From Geodermatophilus saharensis (GTDB lineage Bacteria > Actinomycetota > Actinomycetes > Mycobacteriales > Geodermatophilaceae): a stretch of DNA of 64,000 nucleotides. The notes under the pieces were generated by a model, which did not search any database, was not told the origin of the DNA, and worked only from the letters and a program-made list of their open reading frames with translations. Shown one piece after another: positions 34,259 to 43,758 of the stretch. A program made the position numbers and the translations under genes. Every line of letters starts with the position of its first letter. Within the stretch, counting starts at the first letter, position 1. The DNA lies in assembly GCF_900188205.1 (NCBI RefSeq), contig NZ_FZOH01000011.1, positions 1 to 64,000 of the forward strand. The letters are read 5' to 3'.

Positions 34259-36316
34259 GTGACGTACCCCTTCGGCGCCGTCGTCGGCATGGACGACATG
34301 CGCCTGGCGCTGCTGCTCAACGCCGTCTCCCCCGCCATCGGCGGGGTGCTGGTGCGCGGTGAGAAGGGGACGGCGAAGTCGACGACGGTGCGCGCGCTGG
34401 CCGCCGTGCTGCCGCCGGTCGCCGTCGTGCCCGGCTGCCGGTTCGCCTGTGACCCCGCCGCTCCCGACCCGGCCTGCCCCGACGGCCCGCACGACGCCGT
34501 GCCGGGGCACACCCGCCCCGCGCGGCTGGTGGAGCTGCCGGTGGGGGCCTCGGAGGACCGCGTCGTCGGGTCGCTGGACCTCGAGCGGGCGCTGACCGAG
34601 GGCGTGAAGGCCTTCGAGCCGGGCCTGCTGGCCGCGGCGCACCGGGGCGTGCTGTACGTCGACGAGGTCAACCTGCTGCACGACCACCTCGTCGACCTGC
34701 TGCTCGACGCCGCCGCGCTCGGCACCGCCTACGTCGAGCGCGAGGGCGTCTCGGTGCGGCACGCGGCCCGGTTCCTGCTGGTCGGCACGATGAACCCCGA
34801 GGAGGGCGAGCTGCGCCCGCAGCTGCTCGACCGGTTCGGGCTCACCGTGGAAGTGGCCGCGCCGCGCGACCCGGTCCAGCGCGCCGAGGTGGTGCGCCGC
34901 CGGTTCGCGTACGACGCCGACCCGGCCGGGTTCGCGGCCTCCTGGGCCGGCGAGGAGGCGGAGCTGGCGCGCCGCATCGCCGACGCCCGCGCCCGGCTGC
35001 CGCAGGTGGTCCTCTCCGACGACGCGCTGCGCCAGGTCACCGCCGTCTGCGCCGCCTTCGACGTCGACGGGCTGCGCGCCGACCTGGTCACCGCGCGCAC
35101 CGCGATCGCGCACGCCGCCTGGTGCGGCCGCGACACGGTGACCGAGGACGACGTGCGCGTCGCGGCCCGGCTCGCGCTGCCCCACCGCCGGCGGCGCGAC
35201 CCGTTCGACGCGCCGGGCCTCGACGACGGCACCCTCGAGCAGGCGCTCGAGGACGCCCGCCCCGACGACGGCCCCGGCGACGGCCCCGGCGACGGCCCGG
35301 AGGGCGACCCGCCCCCGGACGGTCCCGGCGGCGGCGCTCCCCCGCCCGGCGGCGGTCCTGCGGACGACGCGTCGAGATCCCGTGATCTCGACGGCGGCGC
35401 GCCCTCGGAACCGCCGAGATCACGGGATCTCGACCAGCAGGGGCAGGGCCAGGAAGGTCACGGTGGCGGGTGCGCGCCCGTGCGGGAGCGGGCCGCGGTC
35501 GCGCCGTCGGACCCCTTCCGCGCGCGGAGGCTGGAGGTGCCCGGCATCGGCGCCGGCGCGGCCGGGCGGCGGTCGAAGGCGCGCGCCGAGCGCGGCCGCG
35601 TCGTCGGGTCGGTGCGTCCCGGCGGGCCGGTGACGCGGCTGCACCTGGTCGACACCGTGCTGGCCGCCGCGCCGCACCAGACGGCGCGCGGCCGCACCGG
35701 CCCCGGGCTGCGGATCGCTCGCGAGGACCTGCGCCAGGCCACGCTGGAGGGTCGCGAGGGCAACCTCGTGCTCTTCGTCGTCGACGCGAGCGGCTCGATG
35801 GGGTCGCGCTCGCGGATGACGGCGGTCAAGGGGGCGGTGCTGTCGCTGCTGCTCGACGCCTACCAGCGGCGCGACAAGGTCGGCCTGGTCACCTTCCGCG
35901 GCGCCGACGCCGAGCTCGCGCTGCCGCCCACCTGGTCGGTGGAGGCCGCCGCGGCCCGGTTGCGCGAGCTGCCCACCGGCGGGCGGACCCCGCTGGCCGC
36001 GGGCCTGCTGCGCGCCGCCGACGTGCTGCGCGTGGAGCGGGTGCGCGACCCGCGCCGGCGGCCACTGCTCGTCGTCGTCACCGACGGCCGCGCCACCGGC
36101 GCCCGCGGCTCCGACGCCCTGGGGACGGCGCACGCCGCGGCGCAGCGGCTGGCCGCCGGCGACACCGCGGCCGTCGTCGTCGACTGCGAGTCCGGGCCGG
36201 TGCGGCTCGGGCTGGCCGGGGTCCTGGGCGCGCACCTGGGCGCGCGGACGCTGCGGCTGGAGGAGCTCGCCGCGGAGTCGCTGGCCCAGACGGTGCGCAG
36301 CGCGAGGGCCGCCTGA
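34259..36316 (+). CDS. Cobaltochelatase ChlI-ChlD fusion (AAA ATPase plus VWA domain)
   Basis: This 685-residue protein fuses a ChlI/BchI-like AAA+ ATPase (about 1-320) to a ChlD-like integrin/VWA domain (about 480-680). Visible motifs are a Walker A-like GEKGTAKST (about residue 34), Walker [11 protein letters not shown] (about 132), the arginine-containing [21 protein letters not shown], and the MIDAS site [12 protein letters not shown] (about 508). The central linker is Pro/Gly/Asp-rich and is interrupted by a hairpin repeat (35371-35434). With CobN it forms the aerobic cobaltochelatase in organisms that lack CobS/CobT. The start is GTG 34259, behind GGGGAGAGG. First gene of the riboswitch-controlled operon. 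Confidence 0.93.
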   Translation: MTYPFGAVVGMDDMRLALLLNAVSPAIGGVLVRGEKGTAKSTTVRALAAVLPPVAVVPGCRFACDPAAPDPACPDGPHDAVPGHTRPARLVELPVGASEDRVVGSLDLERALTEGVKAFEPGLLAAAHRGVLYVDEVNLLHDHLVDLLLDAAALGTAYVEREGVSVRHAARFLLVGTMNPEEGELRPQLLDRFGLTVEVAAPRDPVQRAEVVRRRFAYDADPAGFAASWAGEEAELARRIADARARLPQVVLSDDALRQVTAVCAAFDVDGLRADLVTARTAIAHAAWCGRDTVTEDDVRVAARLALPHRRRRDPFDAPGLDDGTLEQALEDARPDDGPGDGPGDGPEGDPPPDGPGGGAPPPGGGPADDASRSRDLDGGAPSEPPRSRDLDQQGQGQEGHGGGCAPVRERAAVAPSDPFRARRLEVPGIGAGAAGRRSKARAERGRVVGSVRPGGPVTRLHLVDTVLAAAPHQTARGRTGPGLRIAREDLRQATLEGREGNLVLFVVDASGSMGSRSRMTAVKGAVLSLLLDAYQRRDKVGLVTFRGADAELALPPTWSVEAAAARLRELPTGGRTPLAAGLLRAADVLRVERVRDPRRRPLLVVVTDGRATGARGSDALGTAHAAAQRLAAGDTAAVVVDCESGPVRLGLAGVLGAHLGARTLRLEELAAESLAQTVRSARAA
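35371..35434. repeat. Inverted pair of GAGATC hairpin repeats inside the chlID linker
   Basis: Copy one (35371-35392) is GTCGAGATC, CCGT, GATCTCGAC. Copy two (35416-35434) is its inverted counterpart, GAGATCACGGGATCTCGAC. Both are translated in frame as SRSRDLD and PRSRDLD within the low-complexity linker. Each folds into a short hairpin and the two together could form a longer one. Confidence 0.75.
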
Positions 36317-36930
36317 TGCCGCAGGGGCAGGTCGCGGTCACGCCGCAGGACGGGCTGACGACGCGCCAGCGGCGCAACCGGCCGCTGCTCGCCGTGCACA
36401 CCGGCGAGATGAAGGGCAAGTCCACCGCCGCCTTCGGCATGGCCATGCGCGCGTGGAACCAGGGCTGGCCGATCGCGGTCTACCAGTTCGTCAAGAGCGC
36501 CAAGTGGCGGGTGGGCGAGGAGAACGCGCTGACCGCGCTCGGCCGGCTGCACGAGCAGACCGGCGAGGGCGGGCCGGTGGTCTGGCACAAGATGGGCTCG
36601 GGCTGGAGCTGGTCGCGCCGGCAGGGCACCGAGGTCGACCACGCCGCCGACGCCGCCGAGGGCTGGGCGCAGATCAAGCGCGACCTCGCCGCCGAGGCGC
36701 ACCGCTTCTACGTCCTCGACGAGTTCACCTACCCCATGACGTGGGGCTGGGTGGACGTCGACGACGTCGTCGAGACGCTGGTGCACCGGCCCGGCACGCA
36801 GCACGTCGTCGTCACCGGGCGGAACGCGCCGCAGGCGCTGGTCGACGCCGCCGACCTGGTCGTGGAGATGACCAAGGTCAAGCACCCGATGGACGCCGGC
36901 CAGAAGGGCCAGCGGGGGATCGAGTGGTGA
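36316..36930 (+). CDS. cobO: Cob(I)yrinic acid a,c-diamide adenosyltransferase
   Basis: CobO attaches the 5'-deoxyadenosyl group from ATP to reduced cobalt. The 204-residue protein has the P-loop variant TGEMKGKSTAAFGMAMRA (about residues 29-46), then QFVKSAKWRVGEENAL, YVLDEFTYPMTWGW and HVVVTGRNAPQALVDAADLV, all typical of the CobO/BtuR family. The ATG at 36316 overlaps the chlID stop by one base. It is followed by a 49-bp gap with one palindromic repeat, then cobB. Confidence 0.95.
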   Translation: MPQGQVAVTPQDGLTTRQRRNRPLLAVHTGEMKGKSTAAFGMAMRAWNQGWPIAVYQFVKSAKWRVGEENALTALGRLHEQTGEGGPVVWHKMGSGWSWSRRQGTEVDHAADAAEGWAQIKRDLAAEAHRFYVLDEFTYPMTWGWVDVDDVVETLVHRPGTQHVVVTGRNAPQALVDAADLVVEMTKVKHPMDAGQKGQRGIEW

Positions 36931-36941
36931 GCCGGCCCGTC

Positions 36942-36963
36942 GTGCACGTCCGCGGAAGTGCCC
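36942..36963. repeat. GTGCACGTCCG palindromic repeat, fourth copy
   Basis: GTGCACGTCCGCGGAAGTGC and the next two bases, in the cobO-cobB gap, match the cluster at 21760-21837 with small changes in the right arm. This gap copy ends just before the cobB ribosome site (GGGAGGGAGG, about 36964-36973). Confidence 0.8.
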
Positions 36964-36979
36964 GGGAGGGAGGACGGCG

Positions 36980-38365
36980 GTGGTGAACGTGCCGCGCGTG
37001 GTGGTCGCCGCGCCGAGCAGCAACGCGGGCAAGACGTCGGTGACCACCGGCCTGGTCGCGGCGCTGACCGCCCGCGGGCACACCGTCTCCCCGCACAAGG
37101 TCGGCCCGGACTACATCGACCCCGGCTACGCGGGCCTGGCCGCCGGCCGCCCGGGCCGCAACCTCGACCCGTGGCTGGTCGGCGAGGAGCGGATCGCGCC
37201 GCTGTTCCTGCACGGCGCGCGCGGGGCCGACGTCGCCGTCGTCGAGGGCGTGATGGGCCTGTTCGACGGCGCCACCCACCCCACCGTCGAGCCCGGCTTC
37301 GCCTCGACCGCGCACGTGGCGGGCCTGCTGCGGGCACCGGTCGTGCTCGTCGTCGACGCCTCGTCGCAGGCGCGCAGCATCGCCGCGCTGGTGCACGGGT
37401 TCGCCACCTTCGACCCCGCCGTCCGCATCGGCGGGGTGGTGCTCAACCGGGTCGGCAGCGACCGGCACGAGGCGATCCTGCGCGAGGCGCTCGGCGCCGC
37501 CGGGGTGCCGGTGCTGGGTGCGCTGCGGCGGGTGGAGGCGCTGGCCACGCCGTCGCGGCACCTGGGCCTGGTGCCGGCGGCCGAGCGGTCGGCCGAGGCG
37601 CTGGCCACCGTCCGGCGGCTGGGCGAGGCGGTCGCCGCCGGGGTCGACCTCGACGCCGTGGTGCGGCTGGCCCGCACCGCCCCTCCCCTGCCCGGCGCCC
37701 CCTGGGAGCCCGCCGCCGAGGTGACGCCGGTGCCCGGGCGGCCGCGGATCGCCGTCGCCGGCGGCCCGGCGTTCACCTTCGGCTACGCCGAGGACACCGA
37801 GCTGCTCGAGGCCGCCGGCGCCGAGGTGGTGACCGTCGACCCGCTGCGCGACGAGGCCCTGCCCGAGCGCACCGCCGGCCTGGTCGTGGGCGGCGGCTTC
37901 CCCGAGGTCCACGCCGACGCCCTGTCGGCCAACGAGACGCTGCGCGCCGACGTCGCCGCGCTGGCCGCCCGCGGCGGGCCGGTCGCGGCCGAGTGCGCCG
38001 GGCTGCTCTACCTCTCCCGCGAGCTCGACGGCGCCCCGATGTGCGGCGTCCTCGACGTCGCCACGCGCATGACGCCGCGGCTGACGCTGGGCTACCGCGC
38101 CGCCGTCGCGCTCACCGACAGCGTGCTGGCCCCGGCCGGCACCCGGGTGCGCGGGCACGAGTTCCACCGCACCGCCGCCGACCCGCCCGCCGGCGCCACC
38201 CCGGCCTGGCAGTGGTCGGCGGGCGGCCCCGAGGGCTTCGTCGCGGGCTCCGTGCACGCCTCCTACCTGCACCTCAACCGCGCGGGCAGCCCCGCGCTGG
38301 CCGAACGGTTCGTGGCCGCCTGCGCGGCGGCCGTGCCGGAAGGGGTACGGCATGCACATCGCTGA
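36980..38365 (+). CDS. cobB: Cobyrinate / hydrogenobyrinate a,c-diamide synthase
   Basis: CobB amidates the a and c side chains of hydrogenobyrinic acid, the step before cobalt insertion. The 461-residue protein has an N-terminal ATPase domain ([20 protein letters not shown], then [14 protein letters not shown] and [12 protein letters not shown]) and a C-terminal class I glutaminase with [14 protein letters not shown], the nucleophile Cys in [14 protein letters not shown] (about residue 338) and [11 protein letters not shown]. The start is GTG 36980 or 36983, seven to ten bases after GGAGG. It overlaps cbiM by 14 bp. Confidence 0.95.
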   Translation: MVNVPRVVVAAPSSNAGKTSVTTGLVAALTARGHTVSPHKVGPDYIDPGYAGLAAGRPGRNLDPWLVGEERIAPLFLHGARGADVAVVEGVMGLFDGATHPTVEPGFASTAHVAGLLRAPVVLVVDASSQARSIAALVHGFATFDPAVRIGGVVLNRVGSDRHEAILREALGAAGVPVLGALRRVEALATPSRHLGLVPAAERSAEALATVRRLGEAVAAGVDLDAVVRLARTAPPLPGAPWEPAAEVTPVPGRPRIAVAGGPAFTFGYAEDTELLEAAGAEVVTVDPLRDEALPERTAGLVVGGGFPEVHADALSANETLRADVAALAARGGPVAAECAGLLYLSRELDGAPMCGVLDVATRMTPRLTLGYRAAVALTDSVLAPAGTRVRGHEFHRTAADPPAGATPAWQWSAGGPEGFVAGSVHASYLHLNRAGSPALAERFVAACAAAVPEGVRHAHR

Positions 38366-39047
38366 GGGGTTCCTCCCGGCACCGCACGCCGTCGGCTGGA
38401 CCGTCGCGGCCGCGCCGTTCGTGGTGCACGGCGCCCGCGCGGTGGTGCGGGAGGTGCGCGAGCACCCCGAGTCCACGCTGCTGCTCGGCGCGGCCGGCGC
38501 GTTCACCTTCGTGCTCAGCGCGATCAAGCTGCCCTCGGTCACGGGCAGCTCCAGCCACCCGACCGGCACCGGCGCCGGCGCGGTGCTGTTCCGGCCCCCG
38601 GTGATGGCGCTGCTGGGCACCGTGGTGCTGCTCTTCCAGGCGCTGCTGCTCGCCCACGGCGGACTCACCACCCTCGGCGCCAACGCCTTCGCCTTCGCCG
38701 TCGTCGGCCCGTGGGCCGGCTACGGCGCCTACCGGCTGACCCGGGCGCTGGGCGCCGGGCTGCTGCCCGGCGTGTTCGTCGCCCTCGCGCTGGCCGACCT
38801 CGCCACCTACGTCACGACGTCGCTGCAGCTGGCGCTGGCCTTCCCCGACGCCGCCAGCGGCGTGCTCGGCGCGGCCGGCAAGTTCCTCGGGGTCTTCGCG
38901 CTCACCCAGGTGCCGCTGGCGGTCGGCGAGGGCCTGCTCGGCGTGCTGCTGTTCCGCGTGCTCACGGTCAACGCCCGGCCCGAGCTCGAGCGCCTCGGCG
39001 TGCTGCGCCCGGCCGCCGCGGCGGAGCCGGCGGAGGAGGCCCGGTGA
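38352..39047 (+). CDS. cbiM: Cobalt ECF transporter S component CbiM
   Basis: CbiM is the cobalt-binding membrane subunit. The 231-residue protein starts [16 protein letters not shown], in which the N-terminal Met-His binds the metal, then has [20 protein letters not shown] (metal-site histidine at about residue 67), and [28 protein letters not shown] split over the next helices. About six membrane segments. The N-terminus must stay free, so the ATG at 38352 is well supported. It overlaps the cobB 3' end by 14 bp. Confidence 0.96.
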   Translation: MHIAEGFLPAPHAVGWTVAAAPFVVHGARAVVREVREHPESTLLLGAAGAFTFVLSAIKLPSVTGSSSHPTGTGAGAVLFRPPVMALLGTVVLLFQALLLAHGGLTTLGANAFAFAVVGPWAGYGAYRLTRALGAGLLPGVFVALALADLATYVTTSLQLALAFPDAASGVLGAAGKFLGVFALTQVPLAVGEGLLGVLLFRVLTVNARPELERLGVLRPAAAAEPAEEAR

Positions 39048-39352
39048 GCCGCGGGCGCCTGGTCACCGCGCTGCTGGTGCTCGCGGTGGTGGCGCTGTTC
39101 GCCCTCCCGCTGGCGCTCGACGGCGGCGCCTCGGAGTACGCCGGCACCGACAGCGCGGCCACCGCGGCCATCGAGGAGTCGGGCTACACGCCGTGGTTCG
39201 AGTCGGTGTTCAGCCCGTCGTCGGCCGAGGTGGAGTCGGGGCTGTTCGCGCTGCAGGCGGCGCTGGGCGGCGGCGTGCTCGGGTACGTCCTCGGCCGGCT
39301 CCGCGGCCGGCGGGCCGCGCGCGAGCAGGCCGCGCCCCCCGATGCGCCGTGA
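39044..39352 (+). CDS. cbiN: Cobalt transport accessory protein CbiN
   Basis: This 102-residue protein has two membrane segments (about residues 6-24 and 70-88) around a periplasmic loop with [30 protein letters not shown], read in two halves, the hallmark of CbiN. CbiN helps load cobalt into CbiM. The GTG start at 39044 overlaps the cbiM stop, and the gene end overlaps cbiQ (GTGA). Confidence 0.93.
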   Translation: MSRGRLVTALLVLAVVALFALPLALDGGASEYAGTDSAATAAIEESGYTPWFESVFSPSSAEVESGLFALQAALGGGVLGYVLGRLRGRRAAREQAAPPDAP

Positions 39353-40083
39353 CGGGGCTGGCGGTCGACGACGCCGCCTGGGCCAGCGCGTGGCGCACCC
39401 GGTCGCCGGTCGACAAGCTGCTGCTGTGCGCCGGCCTGGTGGTCTGCGCTCTGGTGCTGCCCGCGTGGCCGGGCAGCGTGCTGGTCGCGCTGGCCGCCGT
39501 CGTGCTGGCGCTGGGCCCGGCGCGGGTGCCGGCCCGCACGTTCGTCCGCGCGGTGCGATGGCCGCTGGCCTTCGTGCTCACCGGCGCGCTGACCGCCGTC
39601 GTCTCCGTCGACGGGGGCGGGGTCGGCTGGGCGCCGGACGCGGCCGCCCGGGCGGGGGAGCTGGTCGGGCACTCCGTCGCCGGGGGCGCGGCGGTGCTGC
39701 TGCTGGCCACCACCACGCCGATGACCGACCTGCTCGCCGCGCTGCGGCGGCTGCGCGTGCCGGCCGCGGTGGTCGAGGTGGCCGGGGTGACCTACCGGAT
39801 GCTGTTCGTGCTGCTGGAGAGCGTGCGCACCATCCGCGAGGCGCAGACCGCGCGGATGGGGCACTCGACGTGGCGGCGCTCCTACCGGTCCTCGGGCGCA
39901 CTCGCCGCCGCGGTGCTCACCCGCTCGTGGCAGCGCGCCCGCCGGCTGCAGGAGGGCCTGGCCGGCCGCGGCCTGGAGACCGGCCTGCGGGTGCTGCCGG
40001 AGTCCCGGCCCTCGTCGCGGGGCTTCCTCGCGGCGACCGCGGCCGGCCTGGCCGCGCTGGTGGCCGTGGGCGTGCTGCTGTGA
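39349..40083 (+). CDS. cbiQ: Cobalt ECF transporter T component CbiQ
   Basis: CbiQ couples CbiM to the ATPase. The 244-residue protein has about five membrane segments and the cytoplasmic coupling helix signatures: [12 protein letters not shown] (the A-R-G type motif, about residues 162-173) and [19 protein letters not shown]. The start is GTG 39349, overlapping the cbiN stop. A 73-bp gap to cbiO holds purine-rich sequence (AGCGAGCGTGCGAGC and GGCGAGGAGG). Confidence 0.94.
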   Translation: MTGLAVDDAAWASAWRTRSPVDKLLLCAGLVVCALVLPAWPGSVLVALAAVVLALGPARVPARTFVRAVRWPLAFVLTGALTAVVSVDGGGVGWAPDAAARAGELVGHSVAGGAAVLLLATTTPMTDLLAALRRLRVPAAVVEVAGVTYRMLFVLLESVRTIREAQTARMGHSTWRRSYRSSGALAAAVLTRSWQRARRLQEGLAGRGLETGLRVLPESRPSSRGFLAATAAGLAALVAVGVLL

Positions 40084-40156
40084 GCGAGCGTGCGAGCTCA
40101 CCCAGGAGCGGAGCAGCCCGGCTCGTGCGGGCGACGAGCGCCGGCGAGGAGGCCGC

Positions 40157-41011
40157 GTGAGCCACCGGACCCTGGCCGCCGAGGGGCTGGTCGTCGGCTA
40201 CGAGCGGGCCCGGCGGGTCCTCGACGGCGCCTCGGTCACCGTCCCGGCCGGGCGCCGGCTGGCGCTGCTCGGCGCCAACGGCTCGGGCAAGACGACGCTG
40301 CTGCGCTGCCTGTCCGGCGCACTGCGCCCCGACGCCGGCGCGGTCGCCGTCGACGGGCAGTTGCTGCGGCACACCCGCGGCGGGCTGCGGGCCCACCGGC
40401 AGGAGGTCCAGCTCGTGCTGCAGGACCCCGACGACCAGCTGTTCAGCGCCTCGGTGGCCCAGGACGTCTCCTTCGGCCCGCTCAACCTGGGCCTGCCCGA
40501 GGACGCCGTCCGCGCGCGGGTGGCCGAGGCGCTCGCGCTGCTCGCCGTCGACGGGCTGGCCGCCCGGCCCACCCACCAGCTCTCCTACGGCGAGCGCAAG
40601 CGGGTCGCGATCGCCGGGGCGGTGGCCATGCGCCCGTGCGTGCTGCTGCTCGACGAGCCCACCGCCGGTCTCGACCCCTCCGCCGTCGCCGAGGCGCTGG
40701 CCGCGCTGGAACGGCTGCAGGCGTCGGGGTCGACGGTGGTGATGAGCACCCACGACGTCGACCTCGCGCTGCGCTGGGCCGACGAGGTCGCCGTCGTCGT
40801 CGACCGGCGGGTGGTCCAGGGGTACCCCGCCGACCTGCTCGCCGACGACGACCTGCTCGCCCGCGCCCGCCTCGACCGGCCCTGGGCGCTCACCGTCGGC
40901 ACCCGGCTGCGGGCGCTGGGCCTGCTGCCCGACGACGGCCCGCTCCCCCGCGACGCCGCCGCGCTGCTCGCCGCCCTCCCCGACCGCCCGGGCGTCGTCC
41001 CGTGGACGTGA
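40157..41011 (+). CDS. cbiO: Cobalt ECF transporter ATPase CbiO
   Basis: This 284-residue ABC ATPase powers cobalt import. It has Walker [13 protein letters not shown] (about residues 39-50), Q-loop [28 protein letters not shown] (ECF-type LQDPDDQ), signature [14 protein letters not shown], Walker [14 protein letters not shown] and the switch histidine in MSTHD. The C-terminal part is longer than the core and includes a proline-rich stretch. The start is GTG 40157 behind GAGGAGG. It overlaps the following cobE-like gene. Confidence 0.94.
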   Translation: MSHRTLAAEGLVVGYERARRVLDGASVTVPAGRRLALLGANGSGKTTLLRCLSGALRPDAGAVAVDGQLLRHTRGGLRAHRQEVQLVLQDPDDQLFSASVAQDVSFGPLNLGLPEDAVRARVAEALALLAVDGLAARPTHQLSYGERKRVAIAGAVAMRPCVLLLDEPTAGLDPSAVAEALAALERLQASGSTVVMSTHDVDLALRWADEVAVVVDRRVVQGYPADLLADDDLLARARLDRPWALTVGTRLRALGLLPDDGPLPRDAAALLAALPDRPGVVPWT

Positions 41012-41349
41012 CCGTCGGCGTCGGCGCGGTCTGCGGGGTCTCGGCGGAGGAGGTGCTCGCCGCCGTCGACGCCGTGCTGCCCGCCGGTGCCCGGGTGGCC
41101 CGGCTGGCCACCCTCGACGTCCGCGCCGCCGAGCCGGGTCTGGCGGGTGCGGCGGCCGCCCGCGGCTGGCCGCTGACCGGTCACCCCGCGGCGGTCCTCG
41201 CCGGGATCGCGGTCCCGTCGCCGTCGGCGCGGGTGGCCGCGGCGGTGGGCACGCCGTCGGTGGCCGAGGCCGCGGCGCTGCTCGGCGGCACGCGGCTGGT
41301 GGTGGCGCGGACCGTGCACGGCCGGGTGACGGTCGCGGTGGCGACGTGA
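41008..41349 (+). CDS. CobE / CbiG C-terminal-domain protein
   Basis: This 113-residue protein has the CbiG_C/CobE pattern: [42 protein letters not shown], then [20 protein letters not shown]. In the anaerobic route the full-length CbiG opens the lactone ring; here only the C-terminal domain remains, equal to CobE of aerobic species, whose exact role is unsettled. The start is GTG 41008, overlapping cbiO (GTGA); GTG 41002 is also possible. It also overlaps cobC by GTGA. Confidence 0.85.
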   Translation: MTVGVGAVCGVSAEEVLAAVDAVLPAGARVARLATLDVRAAEPGLAGAAAARGWPLTGHPAAVLAGIAVPSPSARVAAAVGTPSVAEAAALLGGTRLVVARTVHGRVTVAVAT

Positions 41350-42425
41350 GCGAGGGCGTCGACCTCGACCACCACGGCGACCTCGAGCTCGCCCCCGGGC
41401 TGGCCGACCTCGCCGTCAACGTCCGCGCCGGCACCCCGCCGCCGTGGCTGCGGGCGGTGCTCGCCGCCGCCCTCGACGACATCGCCGCCTATCCCGACGC
41501 CCGCCCGGCCCGCGCCGCGGTGGCCGCCGCGCACGGCCGCGACCCCGCCGAGGTGCTGCCCACCGCCGGCGCCGCCGAGGCGTTCGTGCTCCTCGCGCGG
41601 GCGCTCACGCCCCGCCGCGCCGTGGTGGTGCACCCCTCCTTCACCGAGCCGGAGGCGGCGCTGCGGGCGGCCGGGCACCGGGTCGAGCGGCTGCTGCTCG
41701 ACCCGCCCGGGCACCGGTTGCGGGCGGTCCCGGACGACGCCGACCTGGTCGTCCTCGGCAACCCCACCAACCCGACGTCGGTGCTGCACCCCGCGGCCGA
41801 CGTCGCGGCGCTGGCCCGGCCCGGCCGGGTCCTGGTCGTCGACGAGGCCTTCGCCGACACCGTCCCCGGCGAGCCGGAGTCGCTGGCCGGGCGCACCGAC
41901 CTGCCCGGCCTGGTCGTCGTCCGCAGCCTGACCAAGACCTGGGGGCTGGCGGGCCTCCGGGTCGGCTACCTGCTCGGGCCGGCCGGCCTCGTCCGGGACC
42001 TGGCCGCCGCGCAGCCGCACTGGCCGGTGTCCACGCCGGCCCTCGCCGCGCTGGCCGCCTGCACCACCCCCGCCGCCCGCGCGGAGGCCGACGCGGCGGC
42101 CCGCGAGCTGGCCGCGCACCGCGCCGCCCTGCTCGCCGCCCTGCCGCCCGGCGTCGTCGTCGGGGAGCCGCGGTCGTCGTTCGTGCTGCTGCGCGTCCCC
42201 GCAGGTGAGCGGGCGCGCGCGGCGCTGCGCGAGCGCGGCTGGGCGGTGCGCCGCGGGGACACCTTCCCCGGCCTGTCGCCCGACCACCTGCGGGTGGCGG
42301 TGCGCGACCCGGCGACCTCGCGTGCGTTCGCCGCCGACCTCGCTGGGATCCTGGGGACCGAGATCCCTGGTCCGCTGCCGACGACGACGTCGCTGCCGGC
42401 CGCCGTCCCGGAGGAGCACCGCTGA
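41346..42425 (+). CDS. cobC: Threonine-phosphate decarboxylase-like aminotransferase CobC
   Basis: CobC (CobD in Salmonella naming) makes aminopropanol phosphate from threonine phosphate. The 359-residue fold-type I PLP enzyme begins HHGDLELAPGLADLAVNVRAG and has [18 protein letters not shown], a PTAGAAEAFVLLARAL segment, VVLGNPTNPTS, VVDEAFADTVPGE and the PLP lysine in RSLTKTWGLAGLRVGYLLG (about residue 200). The LDHHGD start is typical of the cobalamin enzyme. The start is GTG 41346. Its TGA stop forms CTGA with the apparent CTG start of the following cobA. Confidence 0.92.
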   Translation: MSEGVDLDHHGDLELAPGLADLAVNVRAGTPPPWLRAVLAAALDDIAAYPDARPARAAVAAAHGRDPAEVLPTAGAAEAFVLLARALTPRRAVVVHPSFTEPEAALRAAGHRVERLLLDPPGHRLRAVPDDADLVVLGNPTNPTSVLHPAADVAALARPGRVLVVDEAFADTVPGEPESLAGRTDLPGLVVVRSLTKTWGLAGLRVGYLLGPAGLVRDLAAAQPHWPVSTPALAALAACTTPAARAEADAAARELAAHRAALLAALPPGVVVGEPRSSFVLLRVPAGERARAALRERGWAVRRGDTFPGLSPDHLRVAVRDPATSRAFAADLAGILGTEIPGPLPTTTSLPAAVPEEHR

Positions 42426-43678
42426 ACGCCACGCCCGTCGACCCCGCGTCCGGCGTCGTCTACCCCGTCGGACTGCGGCTGCTCGACCGCCGCGTCGTCG
42501 TCGTCGGCGGCGGGTCGGTCGCCCACCGCCGCGTCGCCGGCCTGCTCGAGGCCCGCGCGCGGGTCACCGTGGTCAGCCCGGAGGTCACCCCGGCCCTCGA
42601 GGCGCTGGTCGAGCCCGGCTCGATGACCTGGGTGCGCCGCCGCTACGCGCCCGGCGACCTCGACGGCGCCTGGTACGCGGTGGCCGCCACCGACGACCCC
42701 GCCGTCAACGCCGCGGTGGCCGAGGAGGCCGAGCGGCTGCGGGTCTTCTGCGCCCGCGCCGACGACCGCTCGGCCTCCAGCGTGTGGACGCCCGCCGTCG
42801 GCCGGCAGGGCGACCTCGTCGTCGGCGTGCACGGGGGCGGCGACCCGCAGCGGGCGGTCGGGGTGCGCGACGCCGTCGTCGCCGGGCTCACCGACGGCAG
42901 CATCCGCGACCGCGCCGCCCGCTCCCCCCAGGGTCCCCGGGTCGGCAGCGTGGTCCTGGTCGGCGGCGGCCCCGGCGACCCCGGCCTGGTCACCGTGCGC
43001 GGGCAGCAGGCCGTGGCGCAGGCCGACGTCGTCCTGGCCGACCACCTGGCGCCGCAGTCGCTGCTGGCCTCGCTGCCGCCGGAGGTCGAGGTCATCGACG
43101 CCTCGAAGCTGCCGCGCGGGCGGTCGATGGCGCAGGAGCAGATCAACGCGCTGCTGGTGGAGCACGCGCTGGCCGGCAAGCGGGTGGTACGGCTCAAGGG
43201 CGGCGACCCGTTCGTCTTCGGCCGCGGCATGGAGGAGCTCGAGGCGTGCGTGGCCGCGGGCGTGCCGGTCGAGGTCGTGCCCGGCGTGACCAGCGCGATC
43301 GGCGTCCCCGGCCTGGCCGGCATCCCGGTCACCCACCGCGGGCTGACCCACGAGTTCGTCGTCGTCTCCGGGCACGTACCACCCGGCCACCCGCAGTCGC
43401 TGGTCGACTGGGCGGCGCTGGGCCGGCTGCGCGGCACGGTCGTGGTGCTCATGGGCGTCGACACCGCCGGGGCGATCGCGGCGGCGCTGGTCGAGCACGG
43501 CCGCGCGCCGCACACCCCGGTCGCGGTGGTGGCCGACGGGTCCACCCCGACCCAGCGGGTGGTGCGCACCACGCTCGCCGGCCTGGCGGCGGCCATCGCC
43601 GAGGAGGGCGTCCGCCCGCCGGCGGTGTGGGTGGTCGGCGACGTCGTCGGCCTGGCGCCCCGCCTGGGACCTGCATAG
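42422..43678 (+). CDS. cobA: CysG-like precorrin-2 dehydrogenase / uroporphyrinogen-III C-methyltransferase with a CTG start
   Basis: This 418-residue protein joins a sirohaem-synthase N-terminal NAD-binding domain (about 10-160: YPVGLRLLDRRVVVVGGGSV) to a uroporphyrinogen-III methyltransferase (about 175-415: VVLVGGGPGDPGLVTVRG, RLKGGDPFVFGRGMEEL, VVPGVTSAIGVPGLAGIP). It makes precorrin-2 from uroporphyrinogen III for cobalamin, and can divert it toward sirohaem. The first ATG/GTG/TTG in frame is GTG 42569, which would remove the NAD-binding motif. The only sensible start is CTG 42422, six bases after GGAGGAG (42410-42416) and overlapping the cobC stop as CTGA. It is the last gene of the riboswitch operon; a 15-residue leader precedes the domain. 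Confidence 0.9.
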   Translation: MNATPVDPASGVVYPVGLRLLDRRVVVVGGGSVAHRRVAGLLEARARVTVVSPEVTPALEALVEPGSMTWVRRRYAPGDLDGAWYAVAATDDPAVNAAVAEEAERLRVFCARADDRSASSVWTPAVGRQGDLVVGVHGGGDPQRAVGVRDAVVAGLTDGSIRDRAARSPQGPRVGSVVLVGGGPGDPGLVTVRGQQAVAQADVVLADHLAPQSLLASLPPEVEVIDASKLPRGRSMAQEQINALLVEHALAGKRVVRLKGGDPFVFGRGMEELEACVAAGVPVEVVPGVTSAIGVPGLAGIPVTHRGLTHEFVVVSGHVPPGHPQSLVDWAALGRLRGTVVVLMGVDTAGAIAAALVEHGRAPHTPVAVVADGSTPTQRVVRTTLAGLAAAIAEEGVRPPAVWVVGDVVGLAPRLGPA

Positions 43679-43758
43679 TCACGACATCGGCAGCACTGGC
43701 GCTGAGGATGTAGCAGTCCTACTGTCTGCTGCACCGCCCAGCGTCCTTGGAGGCGACG

